A stretch of 64,000 nucleotides of DNA from Phellopilus nigrolimitatus (lineage: Eukaryota; Basidiomycota; Agaricomycetes; Hymenochaetales; Hymenochaetaceae). Position 1 is the first letter of the stretch. Every line of letters starts with the position of its first letter. Location of the stretch: assembly GCA_021029095.1 (NCBI GenBank), contig JAJOHG010000058.1, positions 62,001 through 126,000 of the forward strand, read 5' to 3'. A model generated the notes under the pieces. It had not been told where the DNA came from and searched no databases. It was given only the letters and a program-made list of their open reading frames with translations. The translations under genes were made by a program, and so were the position numbers. This document shows, piece after piece, positions 59,200-64,000 of the stretch.

Positions 59200-62135
59200 T
59201 GATTATGTCTGCGAAAACAACGAAGAGCACGAATTACTGACAACAGACGAGGGCGCCGTCGATTTATCAGACTGTAATGCCCAACATCTGCGAGAAAAAT
59301 GAAGGCGGCGGCGATCAATCAAACAAGCTCCCTTGGCAGGAGCAGATGTGTTTCATAATCCATAAGTAAGAATGTCCTCAGCATTCATCCGTATTCGTTG
59401 ACCTCTAAGTACTACATACTTTCAGTAACTGAGATTCCCCTTTACGGTTCACATGTATCTTATTTATTCGCTGTGGTTTGGTATAAAATGGTGCTCTTGA
59501 CTGGTTGGGTTCCTGGGAGGAATTCGAATGGCTAGCACCGCACGTCGTCACGTCATTGTTCAAGCACGTTACATGTACCAGGAAGGCATCGCGAGCGAAA
59601 CGCGTTCAAAGACCTTGGACTTTCGCCTTCGTGGTGCCTGTGAATACAACGAAAGTATACTAATCCGCTGTGAGAGTTTCAACTCATATTTCACCTAGAA
59701 GCTCGGCCCCTCACGATCCAGCTCGCGGTGGTGGCCCTCTACTAGCAGCACGTTTTCGGACCGACTGAAATGAGAAGGCACAAATCAATCGAAATTTCCA
59801 GATTCGAGAAGCTAACTAGTTCGCTAGCGGCCCGATGTGGCTGGCAAAGAAGATCAAGCCCCAGCCCCAGGCCAAAAAGGGTATGTTTCTGCTTCGTGCA
59901 AGGATCCATGCTCTAGCTCTGACAATCACAAAGTCTTGTCTAAGGTCATTCATTCGTTGCGAGTACTCAACACGCAGAACACACACAAGACAGCATGTTT
60001 CTCAGAACCCTGGGGTCGCTTTTGGAGAAGTCCAAACCTTCTTCCGATCAAACAGGTAAAGTGCGAGGTGGGACTCTCGCCTGACGTCGCCATTACAGAA
60101 GAAAGTAAGTTGGGTTACAGAACACGATCAGTACCACGTAGTCAAATTACAAGTAGGATTACTTATCTATTTTGTTCAGAAGAATAAAGCAGGTACTGCA
60201 ATAAGACATGTCTGCAATACTATACTCCGAACACTCTAAGGTAAGTACATCCTCCAGACAAGCTTATCTAACGGGCAGGAGCCTGATGCGCACAGCCTCG
60301 CTGCGCACCGCGGTACGCAAAGTCACTAATAGGATGTCTCGGGCACTTCTTGCAGACCCATCTCCGCGTAGCTTCTTCGAATTTGTGAGCATTTTTCTCA
60401 TGGTCGCACACGCTGTTCCCAATATCTCTTTCATGAAGCGTGTCTATCGTGATGCGGTCCTCCTGATATACATTATTTCTGAACGGGCATGTGCCATATT
60501 GATTTGCTTTGGTAAGTTGGGGCATGGCTGTTGACTGTGCTGGTCGTTATTGTGGTCTGGATGACTTGACAAGTGAAGGTGTGTTGGAAGAAAGAGTGAG
60601 ACACTCTGGGTTTTATACGCTTTCGCCTGAAACCGGTGTCTTTTCCATTTTGTCGCTCCTTTGCGTTCTCTCCGACCAACGGCGATTGGCCATATCGGTG
60701 ATGGCATGTTGTACGCATAGTCCACAAAAAGGTGTCTGATATGCACATACATGTTATATGTGATAGGGACCTTCCAGCTGGGCTCTGCTCTGAAAACGTC
60801 GTTTATTCACCCTAGCTGAAATATTTGGACGACAAATACAAGCCATGAGCTCTCACCTTTGAGATGCAAAGGAATACCATTAAGGGACAAACCTGTCGGA
60901 AAGATGCTGCGATATTCAAATCTGGTATGCAATCTGGGCGACTCGAAAATTTGCTGCCGCTGCCAAGCAGACGCAAAATGCGCTAGTCTGACAGGACAGA
61001 TATGCAGCGACTCCGTAAACGGCGAAGGAGAGTCGCAGCTGTAATTTCAAAGTACCTGCTGGGGTCTCGAGTACTGCGAGCGGAGTTAGAATGAGCGCGG
61101 CGCAGCGCTTTAAATTGCGTCAAATTGAATATGCACCGAGCGTTTGGCAAGCGAGCTTCTATTGGTCATTTGAAATCACCGGGGCAGGACAGTGGCGAGG
61201 ATGACGCCGACACGCGTGCATCATCCGTTATTCGGAGGCCAGCGGGAACAGCTCGAAGCGTTACAAAAAGCCCTAGGAGTCCATATGACCATGCCCGCAC
61301 AAAACGGAGAAAAGCAATTTCGCGAAAGCGATCTCTTTGGGAGACTGCTGGGAGAAGATCAACGTCCCTCGTGAAGCTCGAGGCGAAGTGGAGAGCCCGC
61401 CGTCGCGAAGAATCAATTCAAGCGATCACTTTGGGTAGAAAGCCTCAGAGTCGTCAGCGACGGTATCAGTTCTTGAGATGCACGCGAGGACATCCACGAG
61501 GTCAACAAGCCCTATGCCAGAGAGACCTGGAAGAATCGTACAAACTGAGAGCTCTAAGTCGTAGGGCGCGTCTATAAGAAAAGAAAGCAAATAAGTTGTA
61601 CAGTCTCTTAACACGAGCGCCCTCGACGTGCACGGCAGCATCGCCCTAACCGCAGAACAGAGCCGGTGCCTGCACGTCCCTTGCGCTCTCGTCAATTTGG
61701 CGGGCGCTTTGCCAATTTCTGCTTTCTGCCTGCAGGCGACGACGGCCAATGGCATTCTCGTGGCCACCGTGATGCCCACAGGACGCGTAACCCGCCGTAC
61801 TCGAAGTGAAGACGGTGTCCTTCCCATGAAAAGTGAGACTGACGTATCCAGTCACCGCACGGAAAATGGCGCAAAAAAGAGCCTCTATAAAGACTCCCGC
61901 GCAAATAGTAGTATACAAGACAGGTAAGACAGATCCGTTGAGATGCGAGGTGAGGAACGAGATGCGGGGCCGACGGCGCACAGCGCGATACATACATAAA
62001 GCCGATAAGTAAGCGGGTGGTGAGACAACAGACGGGAGTATAGCAAGAGCAGCGAGCAAGGACCAAGGAAAGGGATAAACAAGCGTGCGTGAAAAAACAA
62101 AACAGAGGCGGATATGTGGATGTGCGGTCTAGACT
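59200..62135. other. Intergenic between convergent Iml2 paralogues
   Basis: About 2.9 kb. Frames such as 60208-60534 plus (MSAILYSEHSKVSTSSRQAY...) and 61125-61577 plus (Arg/Lys-rich) lack recognisable domains. A short coding-like piece at about 59835-59880 (MWLAKKIKPQPQAKKG) ends at a GTATGT donor, so a small spliced gene is possible but unproven. Confidence 0.35.
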
Positions 62136-64000
62136 CTAGACAGGCTGGTCGTGGTCGAGCGCCTCTGCGGCTGCTTGCGTGCGCATCATCAGCGCGGACT
62201 GAGGCATCGCGTTAGCTCTAGCACCGCGAACAGAAAGAAAGGAATACTACGCACCTCTAGGCTGTATTTTCCCTTGCGCGTCGAGGAATTCACTTCTAGG
62301 GATTTACCTAGGAGTCAACCATATGAGCCTTACACCACGTTTCGCCTCGTTACAAAAATAAAACGCACCAGAAAGCACGAGGTCGAAGTGCTTGCGCGCT
62401 TCGTCCCTTCTCCCCATGCATGCATGCAGCCGGCCCATCTCAAAGTCTGTCAGCGCGAGAGAAAAAAAGGAAGGCCGATGAGCGGGCGCATCAACGGATT
62501 GGAAACAGGGAACACGTACGGGCGTAGTAGACGATCTGGTGGTCCAGCTCGATTTTCGGCCCGCTGTCTAGGACACGCTGCAGGGCGACCATCGCGCGCC
62601 CCTCGGCCTCTTCTTGAGTGATTTCTGGCTTTTCGCTCGGGTCCACGATCGCGTGGGGCTCCTACATCGAGGAGAGAAGTTCAGTCAGTCAGGACGACCG
62701 AAACAGGCGCGACCCCAACTCACGGGATGCGCGATGTACCGGCAGCACACGCCCTCCAGGAAGCTCGCGAGGCAGAAGTCGTCCCAGTAGCCCTGCCCGC
62801 CCTCGTACCCCGCGGGGTCGCCCGCGTGCGCCGCCAGCTTCGCTTGCAGCGCGGCGATGTCTGGCAACATCTTCGCGGCGATGACCGCCGGCGGCGCGCG
62901 CGAGATCGCGAGGAAGACGTACCCGTACTCGAGCGCGGGGAGCGCGAGCCGCCCGTTCTGCTTCTTGAACTTGCGCGCCTTCCGCGCGACGAATTTCTGC
63001 GGGGCCGGCGTCAGCGGAACCTTGGCTCCTCTTTGCACATGGAAGACAGAACTGCGGGCCGGCTCACCTCCATCGGGATCGACTTGCCTGCGATCCGCTG
63101 GAGAAGACACGGCAGCTTCTCCAAGAACGCGGACGCCTCTTTGATCCGGTCCTCGCCCCCGAGCTCGATGAGACACGCCGCGATCCCGTACGCGTAGCAC
63201 GCCTTGCTCCACGTCGACTCCGCCTCGAGGCGCCGCCAGCACTGCAGCGCCTGTGCGACGTCCCACAGCGCGAAGTACGCGACGGCCATCTCCCAGTAGC
63301 TGATCTGGTGCAGGTTGCGGTACTGGCTCTGGCTCTCGAGCGCGGCGCGGTAGCGGGCGACCGCGCGCGCGGGCTGCGCGCGCACGAGCGCGAGGCGGCC
63401 CTGCCCGAAGAGGAAGAACACGCCGTTCGGGAAGCGCGCGCTGTTCCACGCGAGGATGCGCGCCGCGCGCGGGACGTCGACGCCCGCGCTCGTGAAGGAG
63501 GAGAGCACGAGGTGGAACATGAGCAGCGACATGTCGCAGATGCTCCGCCGACTTCCTTCGTCCGCCGCGCTGACCGTCGGCTCGTCCGCGTCCGCGCGCC
63601 AGCCGCCCGCCCGGTAGAGCATCGCGAGGCCCTCCTTGCGGTTGCCTTTGAACCCGAAGAGCTCGACGATCGAGAGCAGTCGACCGGGCATGAGACTCAG
63701 GAGGATGTTGGACATCCCCGCGCCCAGGAGCACGCCCGAGCGGAAGTCCGCGTCGATCGACTTGTCCTCGGGCCCTTCGCCCCGCGCACACGCCTCCTCG
63801 TCCGCAGCTGCAAGGTATTTGGAGAGCAGTCGATAAGTGGTGAACGTGGCTCGGAGATTAAGGCTAAAAACCGTCAATTAGTACAATCGCGGTGATAATG
63901 AAAAGGCCACTCACGCCTCCTTGATGAACGAGAGCCAGTCGCCCGAGTACACTATACCCAGCAGAGCCTAGCGCTCCGGTCAATCTTGGTCAAACACGAG
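62136..64000 (-). CDS. Iml2/TTC39-type TPR protein, second copy, 5' end beyond the window
   Basis: The gene runs off the right edge. From the edge inward, exon 63914-63970 reads LLGIVYSGDWLSFIKEA, then SLNLRATFTTYRLLSKYLAA, the hallmark DFRSGVLLGAGMSNILLSLM, WNSARFPNGVFFLFGQGRLA, SKACYAYGIAACLIELGGED, GKSIPME followed after an intron by KFVARKARKFKKQ, YWDDFCLASFLEGVCCRY, and a tail with FEMGRLHACMGRRDEARKHF and the final exon SALMMRTQAAAEALDHDQPV (stop 62136-62138). Each block pairs with one in the 56576-59199 gene, so the two are paralogues. Third positions are nearly all C or G, in contrast to the other copy. The convergent arrangement suggests an old inverted duplication or a rearranged tandem one. 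Confidence 0.88.

Noticed and set aside
63308..63895. Plus-strand frame of 195 codons.
   Set aside because: Antisense shadow of the GC-rich Iml2 paralogue.

Overview
The window is genomic DNA of a filamentous basidiomycete, most likely an agaricomycete of the polypore type. Nearly every gene is cut by many introns of about 50-70 bases with GT-AG borders. The gene content also fits: a CYP63/CYP5037-like P450, DUF6533 seven-helix proteins, a questin-oxidase-like protein and Iml2/TTC39 proteins. No viral, plasmid or bacterial features were seen. Boundaries were inferred by hand from frame continuity, splice signals and family motifs.

Layout. 0.2-1.1 kb: basic coiled-coil protein (+). 1.5-3.8 kb: a P450 (-), complete except for one in-frame TGA. 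6.6-10.4 kb: a Ctr copper transporter and a ferric/cupric reductase in tandem (+), a compact metal-uptake pair. 11.1-12.8 kb: a damaged DUF6533 gene (+). 13.5-14.1 kb: a GC-rich frameshifted relic. 14.9-17.2 kb: an endosomal Na+/H+ exchanger of the Nhx1 type (+). 17.5-19.6 and 23.5-25.5 kb: two related DUF6533 genes (-) flanking a Cbf1-like bHLH gene (22.1-23.1 kb, +). 26.3-28.7 kb: a Kelch-MYND protein (-), divergent from a large protein with an alpha/beta-hydrolase region (29.1-33.3 kb, +). 34.7-36.4 kb: aldo/keto reductase (-). 37.4-38.1 kb: a conserved-looking frame with an in-frame TGA. 38.1-44.1 kb: a gene-poor block ending in a 735-bp TA-flanked inverted-repeat element. 44.1-46.1 kb: MFS transporter (+). 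46.8-50.8 kb: TFIIIC TPR subunit (-). 51.7-52.8 kb: nuclear zinc-finger-like protein (+). 54.4-56.1 kb: questin-oxidase-like protein (+). 56.6-59.2 kb (+) and 62.1-64.0 kb (-, running off the edge): two convergent Iml2/TTC39 paralogues.

The clearest functional unit is the Ctr-reductase pair: the reductase makes Cu+ and Fe2+ at the surface and the transporter imports Cu+. The most unusual signals are in gene structure. Both intact-looking DUF6533 paralogues need a 4-nt micro-exon at the same place. The aldo/keto reductase recovers its active-site motif only with a 5-nt plus a 1-nt exon. Several introns appear to be GC-AG. In addition, three or four genes are broken by single nonsense or frameshift lesions while otherwise well preserved, which suggests recent decay.
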